From positions 62,001 through 126,000 of the IMG/VR virus record IMGVR_UViG_3300042430_002694: a DNA stretch of 64,000 nucleotides, one strand, 5' to 3'. The position numbers and the translations under genes are program-made. How positions within the stretch are numbered: position 1 is the stretch's first letter; the number at the start of each line of letters is the position of its first letter. Below are positions 18,333 through 29,539 of this stretch, piece after piece. The notes beneath the pieces are model-generated. The model was not told the DNA's origin, made no database searches, and saw only the letters and a list, made by a program, of their open reading frames with translations. This DNA is from a virus.

Positions 18333-21300
18333 ATGGCAGGCTATACAGATAATGAAAGATTAAAACTCGTATTTAAGGTCCAAGCCGCAAACGTAATTGA
18401 TTCTGCCTCTAATTTTAATTGGTACGAAGCAAAGTTTGCGTTTAACCCTAATATATCAGCTGCTCGAGTTTTAACTCAGTTCGATGTTGTTAAACAAAAC
18501 CCAGTTGCAAATAAATCAGCGGCTGTTGCTCTATTAGCATCAGGTCAACCGTTGGAAACGATTGTAGCAGACGCATATTCTACAGGAAATGCCGTAGAAT
18601 TAAGTCAAGTTATTTCAGGTAATAATACTACATGGGTAGCCTGTTCGACGCTTAACGATTTTAACACACAAATCCTAGACTGGATTCAACCTCAAAAGAT
18701 ATTGCAAGCAAGCGGTGCTCCTTCAATTGGATGGACCGCTGAATTTTGGAATGGTAATCCTGCATCAGGCGGAACCCAAATCTTAACTACTGATAATGCA
18801 GGCACTGAAGTAAGTTGGGTTTTTAATTACGATAATGGTATTCTACTATTATCAGATTCAATGGTTACTTATTTAACTTCTACTTATGGATCAGTTGATC
18901 CATATATTAAAGGTTTTTACTATATTGGTACAACATTAGAAGATGGACTTACTAGTTCATCCGGTACTTCAGGAACAAGTGGAACTTCCGGTACTGCCGG
19001 TTCATCTGGTACGTCAGGTACTTCAGGTACGTCCGGTTCAACCGGTACTTCTGGTACATCCGGCTCAAACGGTTCAAGTGGAACGTCTGGTTCAGCTGGG
19101 ACTTCTGGTGCAGATGGCAGCTCTGGTACTTCAGGAATAGATGGAGTCTCTGGAACAAACGGTTCTTCTGGAACTTCAGGTTCAGACGGCAGCTCAGGTA
19201 CATCAGGTACTTCTGGTTCAACTGGTACATCAGGTTCTTCAGGTACTTCTGGTTCAGACGGTAGCTCAGGTACTTCAGGAATAGATGGAGTCTCTGGAAC
19301 AAACGGTTCTTCTGGAACTTCAGGTTCAGACGGTAGCTCAGGTACATCAGGTACATCAGGTACTTCTGGTTCAACTGGTACATCAGGTTCTTCAGGTACT
19401 TCTGGTTCAGACGGTAGCTCAGGTACTTCAGGAATAGATGGAGTTTCCGGAACTTCAGGTTCAGCTGGAACTTCAGGTTCAGACGGTAGCTCAGGTACTT
19501 CAGGTTCTTCGGGAACATCAGGTACTTCAGGGTCAGCCGGTACTTCAGGTACTTCTGGTTCAGACGGTAGTTCAGGTACTTCAGGAATAGATGGAGTCTC
19601 AGGAACAAGCGGTTCTTCTGGAACAAGCGGTTCAGACGGTAGCTCTGGAACATCAGGCTCAAACGGTTCTTCTGGAACTTCAGGTTCTAACGGCTCAAGC
19701 GGTACATCAGGCTCAAATGGTAGCTCTGGAACTTCAGGGTCAGACGGTTCTTCGGGAACATCAGGAATAGACGGAGTTTCCGGAACTTCAGGTTCAGCAG
19801 GTACGTCAGGTTCAGACGGTAGCTCAGGTACTTCCGGTTCAAATGGTTCTTCTGGAACTTCCGGTTCAAACGGTTCTTCTGGAACTTCTGGTTCAAATGG
19901 ATCTTCCGGAACATCAGGAATAGACGGAGTCTCAGGAACATCAGGTTCGGCTGGAACTTCAGGGTCAGATGGCTCAAGCGGTACTTCAGGTTCAAATGGT
20001 ACCTCAGGTACTTCAGGTTCAAATGGTAGCTCTGGAACTTCAGGATCAAACGGTAGCTCAGGTACTTCAGGATCAGACGGTAGCTCAGGTACTTCTGGAA
20101 TAGACGGAGTATCAGGAACTTCAGGTTCTGCCGGTACGTCCGGTTCAGATGGTTCTTCTGGAACTTCGGGTTCAAACGGAACTTCAGGTTCAAACGGTTC
20201 AAATGGTACCTCAGGTACTTCAGGTTCAAATGGTACCTCAGGTACTTCAGGATCAGACGGTAGCTCAGGTACATCAGGAATAGATGGAGTCTCAGGAACA
20301 AATGGTTCATCTGGTACGTCAGGTTCAGATGGTTCTTCTGGAACTTCAGGATCAAACGGTTCTTCTGGAACATCCGGTACATCAGGTTCAAACGGTTCTT
20401 CTGGAACTTCAGGTTCAGATGGTTCTTCAGGTACTTCTGGAATAGATGGTGTATCAGGAACTTCAGGTTCAGCAGGTACGTCAGGTTCAGACGGTAGCTC
20501 AGGTACTTCTGGTTCTAACGGTTCTTCAGGTACTTCAGGAACTTCAGGTTCAAACGGCTCAAGCGGTACTTCTGGTTCATCTGGTACTTCGGGTACTTCA
20601 GGTTCAAATGGTAGCTCAGGTACTAGTGGCTCAAATGGTAGCTCGGGTACTAGCGGATCAAGTGGAACAAGTGGTTCAGCTGGAACTTCCGGCACAAGCG
20701 GAACTTCAGGTTCAAACGGTTCTTCTGGAACTTCGGGTTCAAACGGCTCAAGCGGTACTAGCGGTTCAGACGGTTCTTCTGGAACTTCTGGAATAGACGG
20801 AGTTTCTGGAACAAATGGTTCTTCGGGAACATCAGGTTCAGATGGTAGCTCAGGTACTTCAGGTTCTTCTGGAACATCAGGTACCTCCGGTTCAAATGGT
20901 AGCTCTGGTACTTCAGGAACATCTGGTTCAAATGGTTCTTCTGGTACTAGTGGCTCAGACGGTAGCTCAGGTACTTCAGGCTCAAACGGTAGCTCTGGTA
21001 CTTCAGGTTCTTCTGGAACTTCAGGTACTTCAGGTTCTAACGGTTCTTCGGGAACATCTGGTACATCTGGTACTTCAGGCTCTAACGGCTCAAGCGGTAC
21101 ATCAGGTTCAGACGGTTCTTCTGGAACTTCTGGAATAGATGGAGTCTCAGGAACAAACGGCTCAAGCGGAACTTCCGGCTCAGATGGTAGCTCAGGTACT
21201 TCAGGTACTTCAGGTTCAAATGGTAGCTCTGGAACATCAGGTTCAAACGGTTCTTCAGGAACTTCAGGTTCAGACGGTTCTTCAGGAACATCCGGTACTT

Positions 21301-24300
21301 CTGGTTCAACTGGTACTTCAGGTTCAAACGGTTCTTCTGGAACATCAGGTACTTCTGGTTCAAATGGTTCTTCTGGAACTTCAGGTTCAAATGGTACCTC
21401 TGGTACATCAGGTTCAAATGGTTCTTCTGGAACTTCAGGCTCAGATGGTTCTTCAGGTACTAGTGGAATAGACGGAGTCTCAGGAACAAATGGTTCTTCT
21501 GGTACGTCAGGTTCAGCCGGTAGCTCAGGTACTTCTGGTTCAAATGGTAGCTCTGGAACATCAGGTTCAAACGGTTCTTCAGGAACTTCAGGTTCAGACG
21601 GTTCTTCAGGAACATCCGGTACTTCTGGTTCAACTGGTACTTCAGGTACTTCAGGTTCAAACGGTTCTTCTGGAACATCAGGGACTTCCGGTTCAAATGG
21701 TAGCTCAGGTACTTCTGGAACAAGTGGTTCTAATGGTTCGTCAGGAACATCTGGTACATCAGGTTCAAATGGTTCTTCTGGAACGTCAGGATCAGATGGT
21801 TCTTCAGGTACTTCTGGAATAGACGGAGTCTCAGGAACAAATGGTTCTTCTGGAACTTCAGGTTCAGACGGTAGCTCAGGTACTTCTGGTTCGTCAGGAA
21901 CATCTGGTTCAAATGGATCAAGCGGAACGGCTGGAACATCAGGTTCTTCTGGAACTACTGGAACTTCTGGTTCAAGTGGAACTTCGGGAACATCAGGTTC
22001 ATCCGGCACGGCGGGTACAAGCGGAACTTCTGGAACTTCAGGTTCGTCAGGAACTTCTGGAACAAGCGGAACTTCTGGAACTTCCGGTTCAAGTGGAACA
22101 TCTGGTTCTTCAGGAACTAGTGGAGCTACTGGAATATCGGCAGGTCAAATTTATTATTTTAATCAGTCAGTTGCTTCTGGAATAGGTACGTATAGAGACC
22201 TAAATATTAATCCGACCGGCGCTGCTCAACAATCAATACTTAAAACTACAACAGGTACTACTCCAGTATTAGTACAACAATTTATAACTCCTGAATTAGG
22301 ATTTTCTGTAATACCAGGAGGAACACAAAGATTCCATTTACATTTCTTAAAAGACGGCGCAGGATTTAATACAGACACATTTGTTACTATTGAATTAGCA
22401 AATAGTGCAGGTGTTAGTTATGGAACAGTAATACCAACTAATCAAGTTCTTATAGGTTGGATTAGTTCAACGATTCCAGTTGAAGCTAACGTTGATGTAG
22501 TGCTACCAACAACAACTATTAATCCAACGGATAGAATGATTGTTAAAATATACGTAGTCGATCAGTCTAGTGGAAATCATGATGTGACTTGGTACACTGA
22601 GGGAACTCAAAATTACTCTTTTGTGTTAACCTCAACTGGCCAAATTTCAAGTTCTTCTGGAACATCAGGTTCATCAGGCACTGCTGGTACAAGCGGAACA
22701 TCCGGAACGTCAGGATCGACTGGTACAAGCGGAACCTCAGGAACTTCAGGTACGTCTGGAACCTCAGGAACCGCCGGTACTTCTGGTTCAAACGGCTCAA
22801 GTGGAACATCTGGTTCTAATGGTAGCTCAGGTACTTCTGGGACAAGCGGTTCTAATGGTTCTTCTGGAACAGCTGGAACTTCAGGTTCAAACGGCAGCTC
22901 AGGAACGTCAGGTACTTCTGGTTCAAACGGCTCAAGCGGTACTTCAGGATCAAATGGAAGTTCCGGAACAGCCGGTTCTTCTGGTACTTCCGGTATAGAT
23001 GGAGTATCTGGAACTTCAGGTTCTGCTGGTACTTCAGGCTCTAATGGTTCTTCTGGAACTTCAGGTTCAAACGGATCAAGTGGAACTTCAGGTTCAAACG
23101 GTTCTTCTGGAACAAGTGGTTCAAATGGTAGCTCAGGTTCTTCTGGAACACGAGGTACTTCTGGTACTTCAGGTATAAGCGGAGTAGATGGTTCAAATGG
23201 TACATCCGGTACTTCAGGTTCTTCTGGAACCTCAGGTTCTAATGGATCTTCTGGTACATCTGGTTCTAATGGATCTTCTGGAACTTCAGGTACATCAGGT
23301 TCAAACGGTTCTTCTGGAACATCTGGAACTTCAGGGTCAAACGGATCAAGTGGTACAAGCGGTTCTTCTGGAACTTCTGGTTCTAATGGAAGCTCTGGCA
23401 CATCAGGAACTTCCGGTTCAAATGGAAGTTCAGGTTCTTCTGGAACACGAGGTACTTCTGGAACAAGCGGTACTTCAGGTACAAGTGGTAGCTCGGGAAC
23501 TTCCGGTATAGATGGAGTATCAGGAACGTCAGGTTCAGCTGGTACTTCAGGATCAAATGGAAGCTCCGGAACTTCTGGTTCAAACGGTTCGTCTGGTTCT
23601 TCTGGAACAAGAGGTACTTCTGGAACATCCGGAACATCAGGTTCAAATGGTTCTTCTGGAACAAGCGGTACGTCCGGTTCAAATGGTTCTTCTGGAACAT
23701 CTGGAACTTCTGGTTCAAACGGAAGCTCTGGTACTTCAGGTACATCAGGTTCAAATGGTAGCTCAGGAACATCGGGTACTTCAGGAACATCAGGTACTTC
23801 CGGTTCAAATGGAAGCTCAGGTACTTCTGGAACTTCCGGGTCAAACGGTTCTTCCGGAACATCTGGGACTTCAGGTTCAAATGGAAGTTCAGGTACTTCA
23901 GGTACTTCAGGATCAAACGGTTCTTCTGGAACTTCTGGTTCAAATGGCTCTTCAGGTTCTTCTGGAACAAGAGGTACTTCAGGTACTTCAGGTTCAAGCG
24001 GAACATCAGGTATAGATGGAGTATCAGGAACGTCAGGTTCTGCTGGTACTTCTGGAACTTCTGGTTCAAATGGTTCTTCTGGTTCTTCTGGAACAAGAGG
24101 TACTTCAGGAACATCGGGTTCTAATGGTTCTTCAGGAACATCTGGGACTTCTGGTTCAAATGGAAGTTCAGGTACGTCAGGAACATCCGGTTCAAGCGGA
24201 ACTTCCGGTTCTTCAGGTTCTTCAGGTACTTCTGGTACATCTGGTTCTAATGGATCTTCTGGAACTTCTGGTTCTAATGGAAGCTCTGGAACATCAGGAA

Positions 24301-27300
24301 CTTCCGGTTCAAACGGTAGCTCGGGTACTTCAGGTACTTCAGGATCAAACGGTTCGTCTGGAACTTCAGGTTCTTCTGGAACTTCTGGATCTAATGGTTC
24401 AAGCGGTACTGCTGGAACATCTGGTACATCAGGTTCAACTGGTACATCCGGTACATCTGGTTCTAATGGAAGCTCAGGTTCTTCTGGAACAAGCGGAACT
24501 TCTGGGTCTAATGGCTCAAGCGGTACTTCCGGTTCTTCTGGAACCGCTGGAACTTCAGGTTCTTCAGGAACTTCCGGCTCAAGTGGAACTTCTGGTTCAA
24601 ATGGTTCTTCTGGTTCTTCTGGAACAAGAGGTACTTCTGGAACATCAGGTACATCAGGCTCAAATGGTAGCTCTGGAACGTCAGGTATAGACGGTGTTTC
24701 TGGAACATCAGGTTCAGCTGGTACTTCAGGTTCAAATGGTAGCTCTGGTACTTCTGGAACAAGCGGAACTTCAGGATCAAATGGTAGCTCTGGTACATCA
24801 GGTTCTTCAGGTTCAAACGGTTCTTCTGGAACTAGTGGTTCAAACGGCTCAAGCGGTTCTTCTGGAACAAGAGGTACTTCAGGTACAAGCGGTACTTCAG
24901 GTACTTCTGGTTCTAATGGTTCTTCTGGAACTAGTGGAACTTCAGGTTCTAATGGTTCTTCTGGAACTAGTGGAACTTCAGGTTCTAATGGAAGTTCAGG
25001 TACTTCTGGAACTTCAGGTTCAAACGGTTCATCTGGCACGTCTGGTTCAAATGGTAGCTCAGGTACATCAGGTACTTCTGGTTCAAACGGTTCTTCGGGA
25101 ACTTCTGGTTCTAACGGTAGCTCAGGTTCTTCTGGAACAAGAGGTACTTCAGGTACATCCGGAACAAGTGGTACAGCTGGAACGTCCGGTTCTTCAGGTA
25201 CTTCAGGTATAGACGGTGTATCCGGAACCTCAGGTTCAGCTGGAACATCAGGTTCTAACGGCTCAAGTGGAACTTCTGGTTCAAATGGAAGCTCAGGTTC
25301 TTCTGGAACAAGAGGAACATCCGGTACAAGCGGGACTTCAGGAACAAGCGGGACGTCCGGTTCAAATGGATCTTCTGGGACTTCTGGTTCTAACGGTTCT
25401 TCAGGAACAAGCGGGACTTCTGGTTCTAACGGTAGCTCAGGAACAAGCGGAACATCAGGTTCAAACGGATCAAGTGGTACTTCAGGTTCAAACGGATCAA
25501 GTGGAACATCCGGTACTTCCGGTTCAAATGGTTCTTCCGGAACATCTGGTTCTAACGGTTCTTCCGGAACAGCTGGTACTTCAGGTTCTTCAGGTACTTC
25601 CGGCTCAAGTGGAACATCAGGTTCAAACGGTTCTTCTGGAACAAGTGGTTCAAATGGTAGCTCAGGTTCTTCTGGAACACGAGGTACTTCAGGTACAAGC
25701 GGTACCTCAGGTACGTCAGGTTCAAGTGGAACATCAGGTATAGATGGAGTATCAGGAACTTCAGGTTCTGCTGGTACTTCCGGTTCAAATGGAAGCTCAG
25801 GTACTTCCGGTTCAAGTGGTTCTAACGGCTCAAGTGGTTCTTCTGGAACAAGAGGAACTAGTGGTACTTCAGGTACAGCTGGTACTTCCGGTTCAAATGG
25901 TTCTTCTGGAACTAGTGGAACTTCAGGTTCAAACGGTTCTTCTGGAACCTCAGGTTCTAATGGTTCTTCCGGCACTTCAGGAACATCAGGTTCAAATGGT
26001 AGCTCTGGAACTTCTGGAACAAGCGGTACAGCTGGTACTTCCGGTTCAAACGGTTCATCTGGAACAAGCGGCGCATCTGGAGCATCAGGTACTTCTGGTA
26101 CTTCAGGATCAAGCGGCTCAAACGGTAGCTCAGGTACGTCTGGTTCAAACGGTAGCTCAGGTACGTCAGGTACTTCAGGTTCAAACGGTAGCTCAGGTAC
26201 GTCAGGTACTTCTGGTTCTAATGGAAGCTCTGGTACATCAGGTTCAAATGGATCAAGTGGAACATCTGGAACATCAGGTTCAAACGGTTCAAGCGGCTCA
26301 AGCGGGACTTCAGGTTCAAATGGTTCAAGTGGTACTTCAGGTTCAAACGGCTCAAGTGGTTCTTCTGGAACAAGAGGAACAAGCGGTACTTCTGGAACTT
26401 CAGGTTCTAATGGATCTTCTGGAACTTCTGGTATAGATGGAGTATCTGGAACATCAGGTTCTTCTGGAACATCAGGCTCTAACGGATCAAGCGGTTCTTC
26501 TGGAACACGAGGTACTTCTGGTACATCTGGTACATCAGGTACAAGCGGTTCTAATGGTAGCTCAGGTACAAGCGGAACTTCAGGTTCAAATGGAAGTTCA
26601 GGTACTTCAGGCTCAAACGGTAGCTCCGGTTCTTCTGGAACAAGAGGCACAAGCGGTACATCAGGTACATCTGGTTCAAATGGATCAAGTGGAACCTCTG
26701 GTACTTCCGGTTCAAATGGATCAAGTGGAACCTCTGGTACTTCCGGTTCAAATGGTTCTTCTGGAACTTCAGGAACATCTGGTTCAAATGGTTCTTCTGG
26801 AACAAGCGGAACTTCAGGTTCAAATGGAAGTTCAGGTACGTCAGGCTCAAACGGTAGCTCCGGTTCTTCTGGAACAAGAGGTACTTCAGGAACATCTGGT
26901 ACATCTGGAACGTCAGGTTCAAACGGATCAAGTGGAACATCTGGTATAGATGGAGTATCAGGAACTTCAGGTTCGTCAGGTACTTCCGGTTCAAATGGTA
27001 GTTCCGGTACGTCAGGTTCAAATGGTAGCTCAGGTTCTTCTGGAACAAGAGGTACAAGCGGTACAAGCGGTACTTCTGGAACAGCCGGTTCTTCAGGCAC
27101 ATCAGGTACATCAGGTTCAAATGGTTCTTCTGGAACTTCAGGTTCAAATGGTTCTTCGGGAACTTCGGGAACTTCAGGTTCAAATGGTTCTTCTGGAACG
27201 TCAGGTTCAAACGGCTCAAGTGGTACAAGTGGTTCTTCAGGTACTTCTGGTTCGAATGGAAGCTCTGGTACTTCAGGTTCAAACGGTAGTTCAGGTTCTT

Positions 27301-29525
27301 CTGGAACAAGAGGTACTTCTGGTACTTCAGGAACATCTGGTTCTAACGGCTCAAGTGGAACTTCAGGTACATCTGGTTCAAATGGATCAAGCGGAACTTC
27401 CGGAACATCCGGCTCTAACGGTTCTTCTGGAACATCTGGTACTTCTGGTTCAAATGGATCAAGTGGAACTTCGGGTTCTAATGGTAGCTCAGGTACTTCA
27501 GGTACGTCAGGTTCTAATGGAAGTTCAGGTACATCTGGTACTTCCGGTTCAAATGGTTCTTCTGGTTCTTCTGGAACAAGAGGTACTTCTGGTACTTCAG
27601 GTACTTCCGGTTCAAGCGGAACTTCTGGTATAGACGGAGTATCCGGAACTTCAGGTTCTTCAGGTACATCCGGTTCAAATGGTAGCTCAGGTTCGTCTGG
27701 GACACGAGGTACTAGTGGTACATCAGGTACTTCAGGTTCAAATGGATCAAGCGGTACATCAGGTACTTCTGGTGCAAACGGCTCAAGTGGAACATCAGGT
27801 ACTTCCGGTTCTAACGGTTCTTCTGGAACATCAGGTTCAGCTGGAAGTTCAGGTACATCCGGTTCAAACGGTTCTTCTGGAACGTCTGGAACATCTGGTT
27901 CAAATGGATCAAGTGGAACAAGCGGTTCAAATGGTAGCTCAGGTTCTTCTGGAACAAGCGGCTCAAACGGTTCTTCAGGTACATCAGGAACTTCAGGTTC
28001 AAATGGATCAAGCGGAACTTCCGGTTCAAATGGTAGCTCAGGTTCTTCTGGAACAAGAGGCACAAGCGGTACTTCTGGAACTTCTGGTTCAAACGGCTCA
28101 AGTGGTACTTCAGGATCAGCTGGTTCAAGCGGAACCTCCGGTATAGACGGAGTGTCTGGTACATCAGGCTCTTCTGGTACTTCTGGTTCAAATGGTTCTT
28201 CTGGTTCTTCTGGAACAAGAGGTACTTCTGGTACTTCTGGTTCTTCTGGTACTTCTGGTTCAAATGGTTCTTCTGGTTCTTCTGGTACTTCTGGTTCAAA
28301 TGGTTCTTCTGGTTCTTCTGGAACAAGAGGTACTTCTGGTACTTCTGGTTCAAACGGCTCAAGCGGAACATCCGGAGCGACTGGTATTGCCGGTATTGAC
28401 GGTTCAAATAGCGGTAGATGGTTATTTGATTCAAGTATACCAGCACACTCTAACCCTGGAGCAACATTCTTTAGAACAGATAGTGCTACCTTCGCTGCGC
28501 TAGCTAAACTTAGCGTATCTACAACTTCTTCTGCTAGTGTAAACTACGCAACCTGGTTATCATTAATAACCTCTAATAGCTTAATTCAAATTACCGAAGT
28601 TGGTAATAATAGCATAATAGGTATTTACAGACTTATTTCAATTACCAATAACACAACATGGTTTGATCTTGGACTTGCGCCAATCGCCGCAAATGGAACA
28701 CTAACGAATGGAATAAACTATACAATTTCGTTTGTAACATTTGGTTCAAACGGCTCAAGCGGTACGGCTGGAACATCCGGTTCGTCTGGTTCTTCTGGAA
28801 CAAGAGGTACTTCTGGTACTTCTGGAACTAGTGGAGCAACTGGTGCACCTGGTGGAACAGGTTCTTCAGGTACTTCAGGTTCTTCTGGAACAAGAGGTAC
28901 TTCTGGTACTTCAGGTTCAGCTGGAACATCAGGTACGTCAATCACAACGTCCGGTACATTTAATACATACGTAACATACGGTGCTTCTGGGACTACTATT
29001 GAAGATTCAACTTTCGATATTAGAGAAGACGATACTAATGATGTTTTACTATTAGGACCAGTTGCACTATATGACGGTCGACCTAAAGAATACATTTACG
29101 GTAAACAGTCTGCATCTGACGATCGCGAAAAATTAGTTCATAATGGAGTACTCTATTCTGGACGGATTAACCCCATGGCAGCTGGTCAATTATTCATTGA
29201 TCCAGGTACACCTATCCTATTTGACTTTCCAACCCCTAATCGAATATACGGTATTGAATTATACGTAGTAGGTTCTGAAGAGGTTACCGGTTCAACTGAT
29301 TATCGCCACTACACTGGAGCGGTTAAGAATATAGCCGGTGCTCTTTCACTAGTAGGTGCAGGTTTCACCGAAATTGTTGTTGCTCAAGATGCATCCCTAT
29401 GGACTGCCACAATTACAGTCGGAGCCGGTGGAACTGATCTTGCTGTAAAGATTAACAATAATGCCAATAATCGTATTACATTAGCAGCTAGATATGAAAT
29501 AATAAGTAATGGAATGCTTCCATAA
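18333..29525 (+). CDS. Giant collagen-like (Gly-Ser/Thr/Asn) fibre protein, 3730 residues
   Basis: Domain order: residues 1-205 are a non-repetitive N-terminal domain (probably attachment). Then comes Gly-X-Y block 1 (about 206-1265), a beta-rich insert (about 1266-1440), Gly-X-Y block 2 (about 1441-3347), a second insert (about 3348-3469), short block 3 (about 3470-3538) and a C-terminal globular domain (about 3539-3730). The repeats are built from the triplets [21 protein letters not shown] and GTR, with Gly apparently at every third position and almost no proline. The register is that of collagen, though stability without proline would need another source (glycosylation, Thr/Arg at Y). A fully extended triple helix would be of the order of 850 nm. 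The N-terminal sequence and the following gene's matching repeats suggest a tail or whisker fibre. The large open frames on the opposite strand are by-products of codon bias. Confidence 0.85.
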   Translation: MAGYTDNERLKLVFKVQAANVIDSASNFNWYEAKFAFNPNISAARVLTQFDVVKQNPVANKSAAVALLASGQPLETIVADAYSTGNAVELSQVISGNNTTWVACSTLNDFNTQILDWIQPQKILQASGAPSIGWTAEFWNGNPASGGTQILTTDNAGTEVSWVFNYDNGILLLSDSMVTYLTSTYGSVDPYIKGFYYIGTTLEDGLTSSSGTSGTSGTSGTAGSSGTSGTSGTSGSTGTSGTSGSNGSSGTSGSAGTSGADGSSGTSGIDGVSGTNGSSGTSGSDGSSGTSGTSGSTGTSGSSGTSGSDGSSGTSGIDGVSGTNGSSGTSGSDGSSGTSGTSGTSGSTGTSGSSGTSGSDGSSGTSGIDGVSGTSGSAGTSGSDGSSGTSGSSGTSGTSGSAGTSGTSGSDGSSGTSGIDGVSGTSGSSGTSGSDGSSGTSGSNGSSGTSGSNGSSGTSGSNGSSGTSGSDGSSGTSGIDGVSGTSGSAGTSGSDGSSGTSGSNGSSGTSGSNGSSGTSGSNGSSGTSGIDGVSGTSGSAGTSGSDGSSGTSGSNGTSGTSGSNGSSGTSGSNGSSGTSGSDGSSGTSGIDGVSGTSGSAGTSGSDGSSGTSGSNGTSGSNGSNGTSGTSGSNGTSGTSGSDGSSGTSGIDGVSGTNGSSGTSGSDGSSGTSGSNGSSGTSGTSGSNGSSGTSGSDGSSGTSGIDGVSGTSGSAGTSGSDGSSGTSGSNGSSGTSGTSGSNGSSGTSGSSGTSGTSGSNGSSGTSGSNGSSGTSGSSGTSGSAGTSGTSGTSGSNGSSGTSGSNGSSGTSGSDGSSGTSGIDGVSGTNGSSGTSGSDGSSGTSGSSGTSGTSGSNGSSGTSGTSGSNGSSGTSGSDGSSGTSGSNGSSGTSGSSGTSGTSGSNGSSGTSGTSGTSGSNGSSGTSGSDGSSGTSGIDGVSGTNGSSGTSGSDGSSGTSGTSGSNGSSGTSGSNGSSGTSGSDGSSGTSGTSGSTGTSGSNGSSGTSGTSGSNGSSGTSGSNGTSGTSGSNGSSGTSGSDGSSGTSGIDGVSGTNGSSGTSGSAGSSGTSGSNGSSGTSGSNGSSGTSGSDGSSGTSGTSGSTGTSGTSGSNGSSGTSGTSGSNGSSGTSGTSGSNGSSGTSGTSGSNGSSGTSGSDGSSGTSGIDGVSGTNGSSGTSGSDGSSGTSGSSGTSGSNGSSGTAGTSGSSGTTGTSGSSGTSGTSGSSGTAGTSGTSGTSGSSGTSGTSGTSGTSGSSGTSGSSGTSGATGISAGQIYYFNQSVASGIGTYRDLNINPTGAAQQSILKTTTGTTPVLVQQFITPELGFSVIPGGTQRFHLHFLKDGAGFNTDTFVTIELANSAGVSYGTVIPTNQVLIGWISSTIPVEANVDVVLPTTTINPTDRMIVKIYVVDQSSGNHDVTWYTEGTQNYSFVLTSTGQISSSSGTSGSSGTAGTSGTSGTSGSTGTSGTSGTSGTSGTSGTAGTSGSNGSSGTSGSNGSSGTSGTSGSNGSSGTAGTSGSNGSSGTSGTSGSNGSSGTSGSNGSSGTAGSSGTSGIDGVSGTSGSAGTSGSNGSSGTSGSNGSSGTSGSNGSSGTSGSNGSSGSSGTRGTSGTSGISGVDGSNGTSGTSGSSGTSGSNGSSGTSGSNGSSGTSGTSGSNGSSGTSGTSGSNGSSGTSGSSGTSGSNGSSGTSGTSGSNGSSGSSGTRGTSGTSGTSGTSGSSGTSGIDGVSGTSGSAGTSGSNGSSGTSGSNGSSGSSGTRGTSGTSGTSGSNGSSGTSGTSGSNGSSGTSGTSGSNGSSGTSGTSGSNGSSGTSGTSGTSGTSGSNGSSGTSGTSGSNGSSGTSGTSGSNGSSGTSGTSGSNGSSGTSGSNGSSGSSGTRGTSGTSGSSGTSGIDGVSGTSGSAGTSGTSGSNGSSGSSGTRGTSGTSGSNGSSGTSGTSGSNGSSGTSGTSGSSGTSGSSGSSGTSGTSGSNGSSGTSGSNGSSGTSGTSGSNGSSGTSGTSGSNGSSGTSGSSGTSGSNGSSGTAGTSGTSGSTGTSGTSGSNGSSGSSGTSGTSGSNGSSGTSGSSGTAGTSGSSGTSGSSGTSGSNGSSGSSGTRGTSGTSGTSGSNGSSGTSGIDGVSGTSGSAGTSGSNGSSGTSGTSGTSGSNGSSGTSGSSGSNGSSGTSGSNGSSGSSGTRGTSGTSGTSGTSGSNGSSGTSGTSGSNGSSGTSGTSGSNGSSGTSGTSGSNGSSGTSGSNGSSGTSGTSGSNGSSGTSGSNGSSGSSGTRGTSGTSGTSGTAGTSGSSGTSGIDGVSGTSGSAGTSGSNGSSGTSGSNGSSGSSGTRGTSGTSGTSGTSGTSGSNGSSGTSGSNGSSGTSGTSGSNGSSGTSGTSGSNGSSGTSGSNGSSGTSGTSGSNGSSGTSGSNGSSGTAGTSGSSGTSGSSGTSGSNGSSGTSGSNGSSGSSGTRGTSGTSGTSGTSGSSGTSGIDGVSGTSGSAGTSGSNGSSGTSGSSGSNGSSGSSGTRGTSGTSGTAGTSGSNGSSGTSGTSGSNGSSGTSGSNGSSGTSGTSGSNGSSGTSGTSGTAGTSGSNGSSGTSGASGASGTSGTSGSSGSNGSSGTSGSNGSSGTSGTSGSNGSSGTSGTSGSNGSSGTSGSNGSSGTSGTSGSNGSSGSSGTSGSNGSSGTSGSNGSSGSSGTRGTSGTSGTSGSNGSSGTSGIDGVSGTSGSSGTSGSNGSSGSSGTRGTSGTSGTSGTSGSNGSSGTSGTSGSNGSSGTSGSNGSSGSSGTRGTSGTSGTSGSNGSSGTSGTSGSNGSSGTSGTSGSNGSSGTSGTSGSNGSSGTSGTSGSNGSSGTSGSNGSSGSSGTRGTSGTSGTSGTSGSNGSSGTSGIDGVSGTSGSSGTSGSNGSSGTSGSNGSSGSSGTRGTSGTSGTSGTAGSSGTSGTSGSNGSSGTSGSNGSSGTSGTSGSNGSSGTSGSNGSSGTSGSSGTSGSNGSSGTSGSNGSSGSSGTRGTSGTSGTSGSNGSSGTSGTSGSNGSSGTSGTSGSNGSSGTSGTSGSNGSSGTSGSNGSSGTSGTSGSNGSSGTSGTSGSNGSSGSSGTRGTSGTSGTSGSSGTSGIDGVSGTSGSSGTSGSNGSSGSSGTRGTSGTSGTSGSNGSSGTSGTSGANGSSGTSGTSGSNGSSGTSGSAGSSGTSGSNGSSGTSGTSGSNGSSGTSGSNGSSGSSGTSGSNGSSGTSGTSGSNGSSGTSGSNGSSGSSGTRGTSGTSGTSGSNGSSGTSGSAGSSGTSGIDGVSGTSGSSGTSGSNGSSGSSGTRGTSGTSGSSGTSGSNGSSGSSGTSGSNGSSGSSGTRGTSGTSGSNGSSGTSGATGIAGIDGSNSGRWLFDSSIPAHSNPGATFFRTDSATFAALAKLSVSTTSSASVNYATWLSLITSNSLIQITEVGNNSIIGIYRLISITNNTTWFDLGLAPIAANGTLTNGINYTISFVTFGSNGSSGTAGTSGSSGSSGTRGTSGTSGTSGATGAPGGTGSSGTSGSSGTRGTSGTSGSAGTSGTSITTSGTFNTYVTYGASGTTIEDSTFDIREDDTNDVLLLGPVALYDGRPKEYIYGKQSASDDREKLVHNGVLYSGRINPMAAGQLFIDPGTPILFDFPTPNRIYGIELYVVGSEEVTGSTDYRHYTGAVKNIAGALSLVGAGFTEIVVAQDASLWTATITVGAGGTDLAVKINNNANNRITLAARYEIISNGMLP
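18957..22129 (+). repeat. Collagen-like block 1 (Asp-bearing triplets)
   Basis: About 1057 residues of Gly-X-Y with about a dozen copies of GIDGVSG and frequent GSDGSSG. No Arg or Lys was seen in this block. At the 5' end near-identical DNA units recur at 19128, 19272 and 19425 (spacing 144 and 153 bases; the difference is one in-frame 9-base triplet set), which points to recent in-frame tandem duplication. Confidence 0.85.
22130..22652 (+). other. Non-repetitive beta-rich insert domain between collagen-like blocks
   Basis: About 174 residues without Gly-X-Y periodicity, containing [20 protein letters not shown] and [20 protein letters not shown]. It is predicted to be a compact beta domain, perhaps a trimer-registering knob in the fibre. 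Confidence 0.6.
22653..28375 (+). repeat. Collagen-like block 2 (Arg-bearing triplets)
   Basis: About 1907 residues of Gly-X-Y. It differs from block 1 in carrying many copies of [10 protein letters not shown], while Asp is almost confined to the GIDGVSG units. Synonymous codons are heavily mixed between units. Confidence 0.85.
28743..28950 (+). repeat. Collagen-like block 3
   Basis: A short Gly-X-Y run with two GTRGTSG units and one [10 protein letters not shown] unit, between the second insert domain and the C-terminal globular domain of the giant fibre. Confidence 0.8.
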
Positions 29526-29539
29526 AAAATAGAATATAA

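Noticed and set aside
18920-28063. Very long antisense open frames (1029 and 1816 residues, Pro/Glu/Val-rich) under the collagen repeats
   Set aside because: They mirror the Gly-X-Y codon pattern. GGN-TCN-ACN codons read backwards contain no stop codons, so length is no evidence of coding.
18957-28375. CRISPR-like repeats
   Set aside because: The units are coding, in frame, of variable length and without unique spacers.
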